Shown piece by piece: positions 9,135-18,978 of a stretch of DNA of 64,000 nt. Every line of letters begins with the position of its first letter. Position 1 is the stretch's first letter. Position numbers and translations under genes: made by a program. Source of the stretch: Sorangium cellulosum (GTDB lineage Bacteria; Myxococcota_A; Polyangia; Polyangiales; Polyangiaceae); assembly GCF_002950945.1 (NCBI RefSeq), contig NZ_CP012673.1, positions 11,360,501 through 11,424,500 of the forward strand, read 5' to 3'. The notes below the pieces were generated by a model. That model did not search any database and was not told where the DNA came from. It was given only the letters and a program-made list of their open reading frames with translations.

Positions 9135-9168
9135 GCTGCTGGCGCGCTGACAGGCTGCGGCCAGCAGC
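9135..9168. terminator. Possible bidirectional hairpin between convergent genes
   Basis: An inverted repeat gctgctggc / gccagcagc with a 16-base loop lies between the convergent stops at 9110 and 9206. There is no T-run, so it is only a candidate terminator or mRNA-end stabiliser. Confidence 0.35.
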
Positions 9169-9205
9169 GGGGATCCAGCGGCCAGCGCTGCCGCTCGTGC
9201 TCCCG

Positions 9206-10618
9206 CTACCGCGCCGGGGTGATGGTCACCTTCAGCATCTGGTGGGCCGCGGGATACAGATAACCGTCATCGACGGAGCGCACCTGGTCCATGGGATCGT
9301 CGGCGCCCATCTGCGGCCCGGCCTGGCGCGGCGCCTGGTCGGGGCCCACGCCGGGCCACTGGTTGGCCTCGGTGCCCGTGTCCCAGATCGTGACCTGGTC
9401 GGAGACATCGCCGCTCACCGGCTCGCCGCTCGCGTCGAACAGCGCGATCCCCTCCTCGCTCGGCGCGAAGAACAGATCGTTCGATTGCCCCAGCATCGAC
9501 GCGAAGCTCAGCCGCTCGCCGGGCCGCGCGGTCACCGTGAAGCTGAACTTCGCGCCGGGCAGCAGCGGCCCCGGCATCGAGGCGTCCACGGGCGTGTTGT
9601 AGACCAGCACCGACGAGATCCCGCTCTCGCCCCCGACCTCGGCCTCCAGCGACGCCGCGAGTGTGGCCGGGTTCCCGTCCTCGGCCAGCACCTCGAGGCC
9701 CTTGCCCCGGTCCGCCTCGCCCGACCTGAACAGCGGCGCTGCGGCCCCGTGGACCACCGCGACGCCCGGCGCCGCCGGCGAGGTCAGCCCCGCGCGGGGC
9801 ATGGCGCTCTCGTACAGCATCGTCGGGTTCCCGTCCTCGGCCTGCGCCTGCAGCCCGTTACGGGGGTACGCCTGCCCGACCGTGAACAGCGGGTCTTCCT
9901 TCGTGTGCACCACGAAGAGCCCCGGCGACAGCGGCACGGCGGCCGGCTCCCCGCCCTCGGGCATCAGCGTCCCCACCTCCGACACGTTGGTGATCCGGAT
10001 CGTGAACTCATTGCCCGGCTCCGGCGTCACCGTCACCTGGATGACCTCCTCGACCGCCGGGTAGGTATAGCCATCCTGGACCAGCCGCACCGTGTTGTCC
10101 GGGTCCTTGGCGCCCGTGTTCGGGCCGCTCTGCCGGGGCGCCTGGTTCGGCCCCACGCCCGGCTCCTCGTTGGCCTCGGTCCCCGCGTCCCACAGCGGGA
10201 CCTGGTCGGTCACGTCCCCGCTCACCGGGTTGCCCGCCTCGTCGTAGAGCGCGATCCCGGCGCCATCGGGCGCAAAGAACAGATCATTCGACTGCGCGAA
10301 CATCGTCGTGAACGACAGCCTGTCGCCGGGCAGGGCGCCGACGCGGAACTCGAAGCTCTTCTCGGGGAAGAGCGGTCCGGGCATGCTCTCGCCCACGGGC
10401 GTGTTGAACACGCCGGCCACCCGGTAATCCCGCGCGGGCGTCACGTTCTCGAGGGTCACCTCGAACATCGTGGCCGCATCCCCGCCAGCGGCCCCGCCGG
10501 CGCCTCCCCCGCCCATGCCACCGGCGCCGGTGGTATCACCGCCTCCGCCATCGCTGCAAGCAGCGGCGAGCGTGAGGATGAGGGGCAGGGCCGACAGCGC
10601 GCGACTCCGAATCTTCAT
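9206..10618 (-). CDS. Lipoprotein with two spondin-N-like domains
   Basis: A 470-residue lipoprotein: leader ALPLILTLAAACSDG with lipobox LAAAC, a short Gly-rich tether, then two Spondin_N-type modules. Both contain near-identical blocks: VFNTPVGESMPGPLF / VYNTPVDASMPGPLL, a strand with GDRLSF or GERLSF, MFAQSNDLFFAP / MLGQSNDLFFAP, a GIALYDEAGNPVSGDVTDQV-type block, LWDAGTEANE / IWDTGTEANQ, GVGPNQAPRQ / GVGPDQAPRQ and a closing VTVTPE / VTITPA. Between them is a linker module with VVHTKEDPLF and VVHGAAAPLF repeats. Spondin domains bind extracellular ligands in animals; the role here is unknown but surface exposure is likely. A GGAGG ribosome site precedes the ATG. Confidence 0.85.
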   Translation of the reverse strand: MKIRSRALSALPLILTLAAACSDGGGGDTTGAGGMGGGGAGGAAGGDAATMFEVTLENVTPARDYRVAGVFNTPVGESMPGPLFPEKSFEFRVGALPGDRLSFTTMFAQSNDLFFAPDGAGIALYDEAGNPVSGDVTDQVPLWDAGTEANEEPGVGPNQAPRQSGPNTGAKDPDNTVRLVQDGYTYPAVEEVIQVTVTPEPGNEFTIRITNVSEVGTLMPEGGEPAAVPLSPGLFVVHTKEDPLFTVGQAYPRNGLQAQAEDGNPTMLYESAMPRAGLTSPAAPGVAVVHGAAAPLFRSGEADRGKGLEVLAEDGNPATLAASLEAEVGGESGISSVLVYNTPVDASMPGPLLPGAKFSFTVTARPGERLSFASMLGQSNDLFFAPSEEGIALFDASGEPVSGDVSDQVTIWDTGTEANQWPGVGPDQAPRQAGPQMGADDPMDQVRSVDDGYLYPAAHQMLKVTITPAR

Positions 10619-11272
10619 GACGATCCTCCAGAAGCAATGAATGAGATGACGCGACCTGGATCGCCCCCGCCGCGGCAGGCCGCGTGGCAGCGATCGCTCC
10701 TCCAACGCGCCCCGGAGACCGGAGCGGCCGCGGGCGCCCGCATGGCGCCCGCCTCGGCCTGCGATGGCCCGTGGCGCGTCGTTCGATGGTGCTACGCGGC
10801 GGGTGCAGGTCGGTTTCGCGGCCCTCTCCACGCGCCAACACGATCGCGCTCGGGAGGAATTTTTCATCCCGGACGGCGGTCGCCTCGAGCGCGTGGGCCC
10901 AGCCCTTCGGACTCCTCTGCGATCGGCCCGGCGGCGCCGCCCCGCTCCGCACGCCCGGAGCGCCAGCGAAACCGCGGCGCGGCGCGCGCGTAGAGGGGTC
11001 AGCGCGACCGCGGCCTTCACGCGATCGCCGCGAGCGTGCCCCGAGCGACCGGGGAGGTAGAGCAGGATGACGAGAATGCGCGACGAGCTCCCCGCCTCTT
11101 CCCGTCTTCCCGCCGTCCCTCCTCCATGCTCGAGTGGACGAAGGCACCGCGGCGGTCACGGGCGGCGCGCCTCGACCACAGCAATCCAGGAGGCGCGGGG
11201 TGCTCCCCGGAGCCTCGGGCCCGTCCGCCGGCGTGACCGCCGGCGAGGATCGGGTGGGGCCGCCGGTTCAGG
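10619..11272. other. Divergent intergenic region (promoters of spondin lipoprotein and ECF sigma operon)
   Basis: About 650 bases lie between divergent start codons. Frames running through it on both strands show no domain, and most overlap the sigma gene antisense. It should hold promoters for both flanking units, possibly one read by the sigma factor itself, but no clear -35/-10 pair could be assigned by eye. Confidence 0.5.
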
Positions 11273-11962
11273 ATGAATGAGCTTGCTCTGAACGTCGCGA
11301 TGGATCGGTACGCGTGCGGCGACGCCCGCGCCTTCCCGGAGCTGCACCGCGCCCTCCACGCGCGCCTGCTCGCGTACCTCACCCGCATGTGCAGCTCCTC
11401 GACGCTCGCGGGCGACCTGACGCAGGAGACCTTCCTGCGGATGCACCGCGCCCGCTCGACCTTCGCCCCGGGCGGCGCCGTCACCCCGTGGGCCTACGCG
11501 ATCGCGCGCAACGTCTACGTCGATCACATGCGGGCCCAGCGGCACCGCAGCACCGAGCGCCTCCCGAGCGACCCGGGCGCCGAGCCGCCGGACACACGCG
11601 GCGCCGACGCCGAGGCCGTCGCGATGGCCTCGCAGACCGCGCGGGCGATCGAGCGGGTGCTCTCGAGCATCCCGGCGGCGCAGCGCGAGGCGTTCATCCT
11701 GCTCCGCTACGAGGGGCTGAGCGTTCAGGACGCCGCGGCCATCCTGGGAGCGACCCCGACCGCGGTGAAGCTCCGCGCGTTCCGCGCCTACGAGGCGCTG
11801 CGGGCCGAGCTCGAAGAGCTCGAGGGGCGGCCCGAGGCCGGGACGGGCGCGGTGAGGCGCGCCGACAGGAGCACGGAGAAGGGCGCGGCCGCGGAGCCGG
11901 AGCGGAGCGGCCGCCGGGGCAGGGCTCCGGGAGACGTGCGAGGAGGTGCCGATGACGGATGA
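11273..11962 (+). CDS. ECF-type RNA polymerase sigma factor
   Basis: A 229-residue sigma-70 family regulator. Region 2 is seen as LLAYLTRMCSSSTLAGDLTQETFLRMHRA with the core-binding/-10 helix TPWAYAIARNVYVDHMR. Region 4 is seen as SSIPAAQREAFILLRYEGLSVQDAAAILG followed by the helix TPTAVKLRAFRAYEALRAEL. The last ~45 residues are a charged, disordered tail. The next gene overlaps this one by 11 bases and encodes a membrane protein with features of NrsF anti-sigma factors, so the pair is a typical sigma/membrane anti-sigma switch. The regulon and signal are unknown. Confidence 0.9.
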   Translation: MNELALNVAMDRYACGDARAFPELHRALHARLLAYLTRMCSSSTLAGDLTQETFLRMHRARSTFAPGGAVTPWAYAIARNVYVDHMRAQRHRSTERLPSDPGAEPPDTRGADAEAVAMASQTARAIERVLSSIPAAQREAFILLRYEGLSVQDAAAILGATPTAVKLRAFRAYEALRAELEELEGRPEAGTGAVRRADRSTEKGAAAEPERSGRRGRAPGDVRGGADDG

Positions 11963-12632
11963 GCGCGATTTGCTGGAAGGGCTCGAAGACATCCCCGATC
12001 CCGCGGCCCACCTCGCCGGCCGCCCGCCGCCGCCCCCGATGGCGGCGCCGGCCGAGCCGTCGCTCACGCGGCCCGCGCGCGAGCGCCGCGTCGTGAGCGC
12101 GATCCTGGCCGGGCTCGCCTGGGTCCTGCTCCTGACCTGGATCGCGGGCTTCCGCGCCGATATCGGCTCGCCCCGGGTCGCGATCCCGCTCGCCCTCTGG
12201 GTGTTGCTCTCCGGCCTCGGCCTGCGGCTCGCGCTGACGCCGCGCGCCCGGGGTCTGCCGGCCGGCGTGAGGGCGCTCCAGGCGCTCGTCGCCGTGGTGC
12301 CGGTCGGGTTTCTGGCTGCGGCCGTCGCGACGTCGGGCCTCGCCGACGGATCGCTGTCCCTGATGGCGCACCTCAGGTGCAGCGCGATCGCCCTCGGCAT
12401 GGCGCTGCTCCCGCTCGCGCTGGCGGCGCTCGTCCTGCGCCGCTCGTTCCTCTCGGCTCCGGCGTGGCGCGGCGCCGCGATCGGCGCGCTGTGCGGGCTC
12501 GGGGCGGTGATCGGCATCCAGGCGCATTGCTCGTACGACGACCTCGTCCACGTCACCTTCGCGCACGGCCTGCCGATCGCGGCCGGCGCGCTCCTCGGCG
12601 CGGCCGCTGGGGCGCTGCGCGGGCGGGCCTGA
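11952..12632 (+). CDS. NrsF/DUF1109-like membrane anti-sigma factor
   Basis: A 226-residue protein with a short cytosolic N-terminus (EGLEDIPDPAAHLAG) and about six hydrophobic helices. These include SAILAGLAWVLLLTWIAGF, ALVAVVPVGFLAAAVA, IALGMALLPLALAALVL and AAIGALCGLGAVIGIQ. The end carries HCSYDDLVHVTFAHGLPI, resembling the Cys/His-bearing end of NrsF, which holds SigF inactive in Caulobacter until metal or oxidative stress. ATG 11952 is preferred because an AGGAGG site ends five bases upstream. It overlaps the sigma gene, implying translational coupling. The family assignment rests on topology and the Cys/His motif, so it is moderate. Confidence 0.7.
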   Translation: MTDERDLLEGLEDIPDPAAHLAGRPPPPPMAAPAEPSLTRPARERRVVSAILAGLAWVLLLTWIAGFRADIGSPRVAIPLALWVLLSGLGLRLALTPRARGLPAGVRALQALVAVVPVGFLAAAVATSGLADGSLSLMAHLRCSAIALGMALLPLALAALVLRRSFLSAPAWRGAAIGALCGLGAVIGIQAHCSYDDLVHVTFAHGLPIAAGALLGAAAGALRGRA

Positions 12633-12746
12633 GATCACGGACCGCGCGTCGCGCCCGCGGCTCACCGCCGGGTCGCCGGGCGGACACCGAGCAACGACCA
12701 CGCGACGATTCGCCACCCAACCTCGCGTTCAAGGAAGGAGTACACC

Positions 12747-13136
12747 GTGCACAAAGGATCATGTCTTTGCGGGGCCGTGAGCTTCGAGGTCACCGGCGCT
12801 CTGCCCCCGCCCGATGCCTGCCATTGCTCCCAGTGCCGCAAGCACTCGGGTCATTTCTTCGCGTCCACGGACGTCCCTCGCGCCGCCTTGACGATCCGCG
12901 GCGCCGACAATCTCACCTGGTTCCGCTCTTCCGAGAAGGCGCGGCGAGGCTTCTGTTCTGCATGCGGCTCTTCGCTCTTCTGGGACCCGATCGACCAAGG
13001 TAAACATGACTGGATCGGCGTCGCCATGGGCGCGTTCGAGACGCCTACCGACACCAGGCTGAGGATTCACATCCACGTGGCCGACAAGGGCGACTACTAC
13101 GACATCGCGGACGGTTTGCCGCAAAATCAGCATTGA
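12747..13136 (+). CDS. GFA/CENP-V-fold zinc protein
   Basis: A 129-residue protein with the complete GFA zinc-binding pattern: GSCLCGAVSFEV at the start, CHCSQCRKHSGHFFAST, and GFCSACGSSLFWDP. Family members (glutathione-dependent formaldehyde-activating enzyme-like) bind two zinc ions, and most have no proven activity. Length is as expected. The start is GTG, supported by an AAGGAAGGAG site six bases upstream. It stands alone between the anti-sigma gene and a hairpin element. Confidence 0.9.
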   Translation: MHKGSCLCGAVSFEVTGALPPPDACHCSQCRKHSGHFFASTDVPRAALTIRGADNLTWFRSSEKARRGFCSACGSSLFWDPIDQGKHDWIGVAMGAFETPTDTRLRIHIHVADKGDYYDIADGLPQNQH

Positions 13137-13642
13137 TCGACGCATCACCGGCCGTGCAAGCTCGGAGAGCGTCGAAGCCGCCGCGGATCCCAAGCTTCTC
13201 CCTGATCCATCGGCATCATCACAAGCTCCGGTCGGCGCTGTGAGGGACGAGGCGGTCTCGCGGCACGAGCCCGGGCCGCTAGACGAACTCACGCATGTTC
13301 TGACCATTCCAGGGGAGTATTGAACCAGCCTGAAACGAGCAGAAGTTCGAAACGCCAAGACGCCAAGAACGCCAAGAGCGCCAAGAAGAAGTAGATAATA
13401 TCTTGGCGTCCTTGGCGGTCTATTTCTCGCTCGATCAACGTGAGCGGTGTCCTAGGTGCTTTCCAAGAGCGGTGAGATGCGATCGGGGGGAGGGCCGGAG
13501 CCGTTCCCGTGGCCGCGAACGTTCGTGAGGCGCGCGGCGGTCGCGCCGGCGCGCCTCCCACGGGCGCTGGAGGCGCCGCCGACCTGCGGCGGAGCTTGTA
13601 ACGGCGGCAGATGGGTGGCATGCTCGCAGCTCGGAGAACCTC
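13137..13642. other. Intergenic region containing the hairpin element
   Basis: About 500 bases without a supported gene. It holds the GCCAAG hairpin element and, near its right end, the ribosome site region of the DUF1801 gene (cggagaacctc before GTG 13643). Antisense frames crossing it read through the hairpin and are not credible. Confidence 0.5.
13320..13457. repeat. GCCAAG-rich hairpin element, copy 1
   Basis: Left arm units cgccaag are repeated four times at 7-10 base spacing (13353-13385). They are followed by an A-rich loop and a right arm cttggcgtccttggcgg (13402-13418). Flanking blocks ttgaacc...ctgaaacgagcag on the left and tcaacgtgagcggtgtcctag on the right are conserved with the copy at 29588-29722. 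Being conserved outside the stem, it behaves like a dispersed element of about 140 bp rather than a chance hairpin. No coding content is apparent. Confidence 0.8.
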
Positions 13643-14713
13643 GTGGAAAAGCGAACCCGCGGCGCCACCACCGCAGCAACAGCAGCCCGCACCGCCAAAA
13701 CCCCCGGACGGCAAGAGGGGGAAGGCACGAGAAAAAAGACGGTGAAGCAGGGCCGTCCGCGACCCGAGCCGAAGCTCACGGCGAAAAAGAAGCCGCCGCA
13801 GAAGAAGAAGGGACCCGTCGAAGGAAAGGCCCTGGCGGGTACGAGCCGTGAGCAAGCGACCGGGGACCCCGCTTCCCGGCTCATCGACCAGCGGATCCGC
13901 GACCTGGGGGGATGGCGCGGGGAGACCCTGGCCCGCATGCGGGCGCTGATCCTGCAAGCCGACCCCGAGATGACCGAAGAGTGGAAGTGGAAGGGCACTC
14001 CGGTCTGGTCGCACCACGGGATCGTCTGCACCGGGGAGGCGTACACGAAGGTCGTGAAGCTCACGTTCGCCCGGGGGGCCAGCATCCCGGACCCGTCGCG
14101 CCTCTTCAACTCCAGCCTGGAAGGCAACACGCGGAGGGCGATCGACATCCACGAAGGGGAGACGGTCGACGCGCGCGCGTTCAAGGCGCTCCTGAAGGCC
14201 GCGGTGGCCCAGAATGGCGCTCCGGCGAAGAAGGCGCCCGTGAAGGCCGCGGTGTCTCAGAATGGCTCGCCGGCGAAGAAGGCCAAGCCAGGAGCGAGCG
14301 AGGCCAAGCCGGTGAAGCTCCTTTCAGGCGGCAATCCACAGATCGCGAAGGCGGACGGCGACGCCCCGGTGCAGGCGTACATCGCCGCGATGCCGGGCTG
14401 GAAGCGCGACCTCGGGAAGCGCCTCGACGCGATCATCGCGCGGAGCGCGCCCAACGTGCGCAAGGCCGTGAAGTGGAACTCGCCATTCTACGGCATCGAG
14501 GGCCAGGGCTGGTTCCTGTCGTTCCATGTCCTCACCAAGTACGTCAAGGTGACCTTCTTCCAAGGCATGTCGCTGCGACCGGTCCCGCCCGGCGGCACGG
14601 AGCGCAGCAAGGACGCGCGCTGGATCGACATCTACGAAGACGACCAGCTCGACGAGGCGCAGATGGCGCGCTGGGTGAAGCAGGCCGCCGCGCTGCCCGG
14701 CTGGAGCCCGTAG
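13643..14713 (+). CDS. Tandem DUF1801 protein with Lys/Ala-rich N-terminal tail
   Basis: A 356-residue protein. Residues 1-70 are Lys/Ala/Pro-rich (TVKQGRPRPEPKLTAKKKPP) and resemble a histone H1-like or nucleic-acid-binding tail. Two DUF1801 (YdhG-like) domains follow, one with EEWKWKGTPVWSHHGIVC and VKLTFARGASIPDP, the other with AVKWNSPFYGIEGQGWFLSF and VKVTFFQGMSLRPVPPG. Both end in an RAIDIHEGE / RWIDIYEDD motif. They are joined by a second Lys-rich stretch with the repeat KAAVAQNG-PAKKA. DUF1801 proteins are small and of unknown function; some are called iron chaperones. The tandem form with basic linkers is unusual. GTG start with a GGAG site. Confidence 0.8.
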   Translation: MEKRTRGATTAATAARTAKTPGRQEGEGTRKKTVKQGRPRPEPKLTAKKKPPQKKKGPVEGKALAGTSREQATGDPASRLIDQRIRDLGGWRGETLARMRALILQADPEMTEEWKWKGTPVWSHHGIVCTGEAYTKVVKLTFARGASIPDPSRLFNSSLEGNTRRAIDIHEGETVDARAFKALLKAAVAQNGAPAKKAPVKAAVSQNGSPAKKAKPGASEAKPVKLLSGGNPQIAKADGDAPVQAYIAAMPGWKRDLGKRLDAIIARSAPNVRKAVKWNSPFYGIEGQGWFLSFHVLTKYVKVTFFQGMSLRPVPPGGTERSKDARWIDIYEDDQLDEAQMARWVKQAAALPGWSP

Positions 14714-14753
14714 CCGAGGCCGTCCTGGGCTCGTCGCCGCCCCGACGCCGAGA

Positions 14754-15185
14754 ATGCCCCGAGATCTATCGTCAAGACTTGCAGCGATCGTGGGAGCTCT
14801 GCCGTTGAGGCCAGGGCTTCGTGTCCTGGAGATTGGTTGCGGCCCTGGTGTTGCGGCGCGCGCCGTTGCCAGGCGAATCGGCGAGGGGCACGTCCTGGCG
14901 ATCGACCGTTCAGCCAAGGCAATCGCACAGGCCATGGCGGGGTCAGAAGCTGAGCTGGCGTCTGGCCGTTTGAGATTTCGCCATGTGGCAATTGAGGACT
15001 TCGCGCTGGAGGAGGGGGAAAGACCTTATGACATCGCCTTTGCCATCCGGGTCGGCGCGCTCGACGGCCGTCACCCGGAGGCCGGGCGTATCGCCAGGCA
15101 GCGGATCCGCAGCGCCCTGGTTAAGGGGGGTCGCCTTTACATAGATGGAGGCGATCCGCTTCGTGAGGTCTCTCTTGATGACTAA
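14754..15185 (+). CDS. Class I SAM-dependent methyltransferase (short)
   Basis: A 143-residue protein with SAM-binding motif I, LRVLEIGCGPGVAARAVA, the acidic motif II VLAIDRSAKAI, and a motif-IV-like PYDIAFAIRVGALDG. It is shorter than usual methyltransferases and ends with LVKGGRLYIDGGDPL, so it is probably a minimal Rossmann-fold form. It ends four bases inside the convergent prfH stop. Codon composition is slightly less GC-rich than its neighbours. Substrate unknown. Confidence 0.75.
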   Translation: MPRDLSSRLAAIVGALPLRPGLRVLEIGCGPGVAARAVARRIGEGHVLAIDRSAKAIAQAMAGSEAELASGRLRFRHVAIEDFALEEGERPYDIAFAIRVGALDGRHPEAGRIARQRIRSALVKGGRLYIDGGDPLREVSLDD

Positions 15186-15847
15186 GCACCGGCCTCCCGC
15201 GTCCCCGCGACCTCGAGCGTGCTCCTTCGGCCCACCCGGTACGTCCTCACCGGCGCTCCCCGGACGAGGCGGTCGTGTTCGCCCCGGCGCGCGGCCTCCT
15301 CCTCGGCGCGGCTCCGGGCGGCGCGCTCGGCGAGCCGCTCGGCGAGCCGCTCCACCCCGCGGCGGACGTTCGCGTGCTGCGAGCGCTCGTCCGCGACACG
15401 CACCGTGATCCCGCTCGGCCGGTGGTGGATCCGGACCGCCGAGAGGGTCTTGTTCACGTGCTGCCCTCCCGGTCCGCTCGCTCGGCAGGCCGAGATCTCC
15501 ACGTCGCCGAGGTCGATCCCGGCGCCCGCCGCCGCGCCGGCGTCCGGCACGACCGGGTGGAGCGTCACCCCCGCGAACCACCGCTTGCGCGCCGCCCGCC
15601 CCCGGTGCGGGCTCTTCTCGAGCAGCACGTGGGTGCCCAGCTCGCCGTCGAGGCGGCGCCGCGCGTCGCCCTCCACCAGGATCTCGACCGAGGCCGGCGC
15701 GTCCTCGTCCCCGTGCGCCGTCACGTCGACCACCACGAGCCCGCGCTCCTCGCAGACCGCCTGCATGCGCTCGGCGAGCCGCGCCACGAAGCGCCGCGCC
15801 TCGATCGGGCCCCGCCCCGCGCTGATCTGCAGCCACCACCGGCTCAT
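15182..15847 (-). CDS. prfH: Peptide chain release factor H (ribosome-rescue factor)
   Basis: A 221-residue protein with the class-I release factor catalytic motif SGPGGQHVNKTLSAVR (GGQ at 128-130) and the following HRPSGITVRVADERSQHANV. It lacks the codon-recognition domains of RF1/RF2, as in RF-H. The N-terminal MSRWWLQISAGRGPIEARRF is typical of PrfH. Known biology: PrfH releases peptides from ribosomes whose 16S decoding centre has been cut, after which RtcB reseals the RNA. Its ATG overlaps the rtcB stop (ATGA), so the two are translationally coupled. This supports the assignment over an ArfB-like factor. Confidence 0.9.
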   Translation of the reverse strand: MSRWWLQISAGRGPIEARRFVARLAERMQAVCEERGLVVVDVTAHGDEDAPASVEILVEGDARRRLDGELGTHVLLEKSPHRGRAARKRWFAGVTLHPVVPDAGAAAGAGIDLGDVEISACRASGPGGQHVNKTLSAVRIHHRPSGITVRVADERSQHANVRRGVERLAERLAERAARSRAEEEAARRGEHDRLVRGAPVRTYRVGRRSTLEVAGTREAGA

Positions 15848-17079
15848 CGCTTCACCGTGACGACCGGCACGAGCGGCGCGACCGCCGTCGCCAGCCCCGC
15901 CTCCACCAGGCTCTCCACCACCGGCTCGATCGGCTTGTACACATCCGGGTGCTCCTCGAGCAGCAGCGCCGGGTCGTCGCACACCACGCGGCCGCCGAGC
16001 TCCGTGCGGGTGAGCTCGCGCCGCCGGTACTTCGCCGCGATCTTCTCGCGCGCCTCGCCACGCGCCATCTTGCGGCCCGCGCCGTGCGCCACGGAGCGCA
16101 GCCCCGACTCGGCGTCGCTCGAGCGCATCACCCACGAGGGCGCCCCGCGCGACCCGAGCACGATCGTGAAGTCGTCGCCCCGGGCGGGCGCCGCCCCCTT
16201 CCGGTGCACCCAGGCCGGCTCGCCGCCCACGGTCTCGCGATCGACGCCGTTGTGGATGAGATCGAGCCCGCCTTTGATCTTGGACGGCCGCGAGGCGCCG
16301 AGGGCGCGCAGCATCCGGTAGGCGAGCAGGAACCGGTTCGCCTGCGCGAAGCGGCACGCGCCCGCGAGCTCGCCGAGGTACGGCTCGGCGGCGTCCCCCT
16401 CGAGAACCACGTCGCCCCAGCGCTGGCCGAGCGCGCCGCCGAGCCCGCGCGAGCCCGAGTGGGCCAGGACCACGAGATCGCCGGCCGCGAGGCCGAGGGC
16501 CGCGGCCGCGGCAGGATCCCGGGCCGGCCCCACGCGGGCGATCTCGAGGAAGTGGTTCCCCCCGCCGATCGACCCGAGCGCGCCCTCGAACCCCGCGCGG
16601 TACGGCGACGCATCGCCGCTCGGGCGCAGGCCGTCCTCCGGCTCGGCCGCCGCGAGCCGCACGAGCGCCTCGGGCGCGCCGTCGAGCTCCGCGAGGCCCC
16701 GCACGCCGCGCCGCCAGACCCGCTCGAACACCTCCCGGGCGTCGCAGCCGTCGAGCGGGTCGTCCTCCATGGCCTGCCGCGCGCGCCGCTCGAGCAGGTC
16801 CGGCGCCGCGCGGCCGATCGCGGTCGCGACGAGCCGCACGCCGCAGCCGGCGTCACCGCCGATGAGCTGCGGGACCACGCGGCCGGCGAAGGCGAAGGCC
16901 GCCCCGACGGGGATGCCCCGGCCCGCGTGCAGATCGGGCATCCCCACGGCGCGGACGCAGCCGGGCAACGCGGCGACACGCGCGAGCTGCTGCACGGCGT
17001 TGCCCTCGAGCCAGACGTCCTCGCGGGCGACGAGGCGGGCATGGGCGGGAAGGACGACGCTGTCGGCGGGCGCTTTCAT
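15844..17079 (-). CDS. rtcB: RNA-splicing/repair ligase RtcB
   Basis: A 411-residue RtcB family ligase, which joins 2',3'-cyclic phosphate or 3'-phosphate ends to 5'-OH ends using GTP and Mn. Seen: VGMPDLHAGRGIPVG, the metal site GGDAGCGVR, GSIGGGNHFLEI, LAHSGSRGLG and SVAHGAGRKMARGEA, whose His is the expected guanylylation residue. It is near the size of the RtcB2 branch that pairs with PrfH. The start is supported by a GGAG site. It lies divergent from rtcR, with a sigma54-type promoter about 140 bases upstream. Confidence 0.93.
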   Translation of the reverse strand: MKAPADSVVLPAHARLVAREDVWLEGNAVQQLARVAALPGCVRAVGMPDLHAGRGIPVGAAFAFAGRVVPQLIGGDAGCGVRLVATAIGRAAPDLLERRARQAMEDDPLDGCDAREVFERVWRRGVRGLAELDGAPEALVRLAAAEPEDGLRPSGDASPYRAGFEGALGSIGGGNHFLEIARVGPARDPAAAAALGLAAGDLVVLAHSGSRGLGGALGQRWGDVVLEGDAAEPYLGELAGACRFAQANRFLLAYRMLRALGASRPSKIKGGLDLIHNGVDRETVGGEPAWVHRKGAAPARGDDFTIVLGSRGAPSWVMRSSDAESGLRSVAHGAGRKMARGEAREKIAAKYRRRELTRTELGGRVVCDDPALLLEEHPDVYKPIEPVVESLVEAGLATAVAPLVPVVTVKR

Positions 17080-17220
17080 GAGATCTCCGGGGCGAGGACG
17101 GACGTGGTCGAGCAGGGGCGCGGCAGAGAGGGGATGCGGTTCGACATGAGACGGGGCCTGCGCAGGCGCGGCACACGGAGCGCAGCGCGCAGCGCACAAG
17201 CGCGACACGCCGAGGGGACT

Positions 17221-17236
17221 TGCGGATCTCGTGCCA
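17221..17236 (-). promoter_or_regulatory. Candidate sigma54 promoter for rtcB-prfH
   Basis: Read on the minus strand: TGGCACG-N4-CCGCA. The invariant GG and GC are present with the required 10-base gap; the -12 box departs from TTGC in two positions. It lies about 140 bases upstream of rtcB and 41 bases from the nearest operator palindrome, as expected for an enhancer-activated promoter. Confidence 0.65.
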
Positions 17237-17276
17237 GCGCGCCAGACGCGGCCGCGCCGGGAGGACGCCTCAACGT

Positions 17277-17336
17277 GGTGCGCGATGCACCACCATGAGC
17301 GGTGCATCGCGCACCATCTCTGGTGTACGATGCACC
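17277..17336. promoter_or_regulatory. Three palindromic operators between rtcB and rtcR
   Basis: Three 15-bp palindromes of form GGTG(C/T)-N5-GCACC occur at 17277-17291, 17301-17315 and 17322-17336, with centres 24 and 21 bases apart, about two helical turns. Sites 1 and 2 are exact reverse complements of each other. They sit directly in front of the rtcR start and upstream of the sigma54-type promoter, so they are likely RtcR enhancer sites and may also govern rtcR itself. Confidence 0.75.
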
Positions 17337-17337
17337 A

Positions 17338-18906
<1,569 letters not shown>

Positions 18907-18978
18907 GCGCGACGTGCGGCAGATGTCCTCCGGGCTCACGCCGCCGCGGCGCCCGTGGTGTGCCGGCGCGACGGCGGC

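Noticed and set aside
13289..14152. Minus-strand frame of 287 codons
   Set aside because: Antisense to the DUF1801 gene and read through the hairpin element; no motif.
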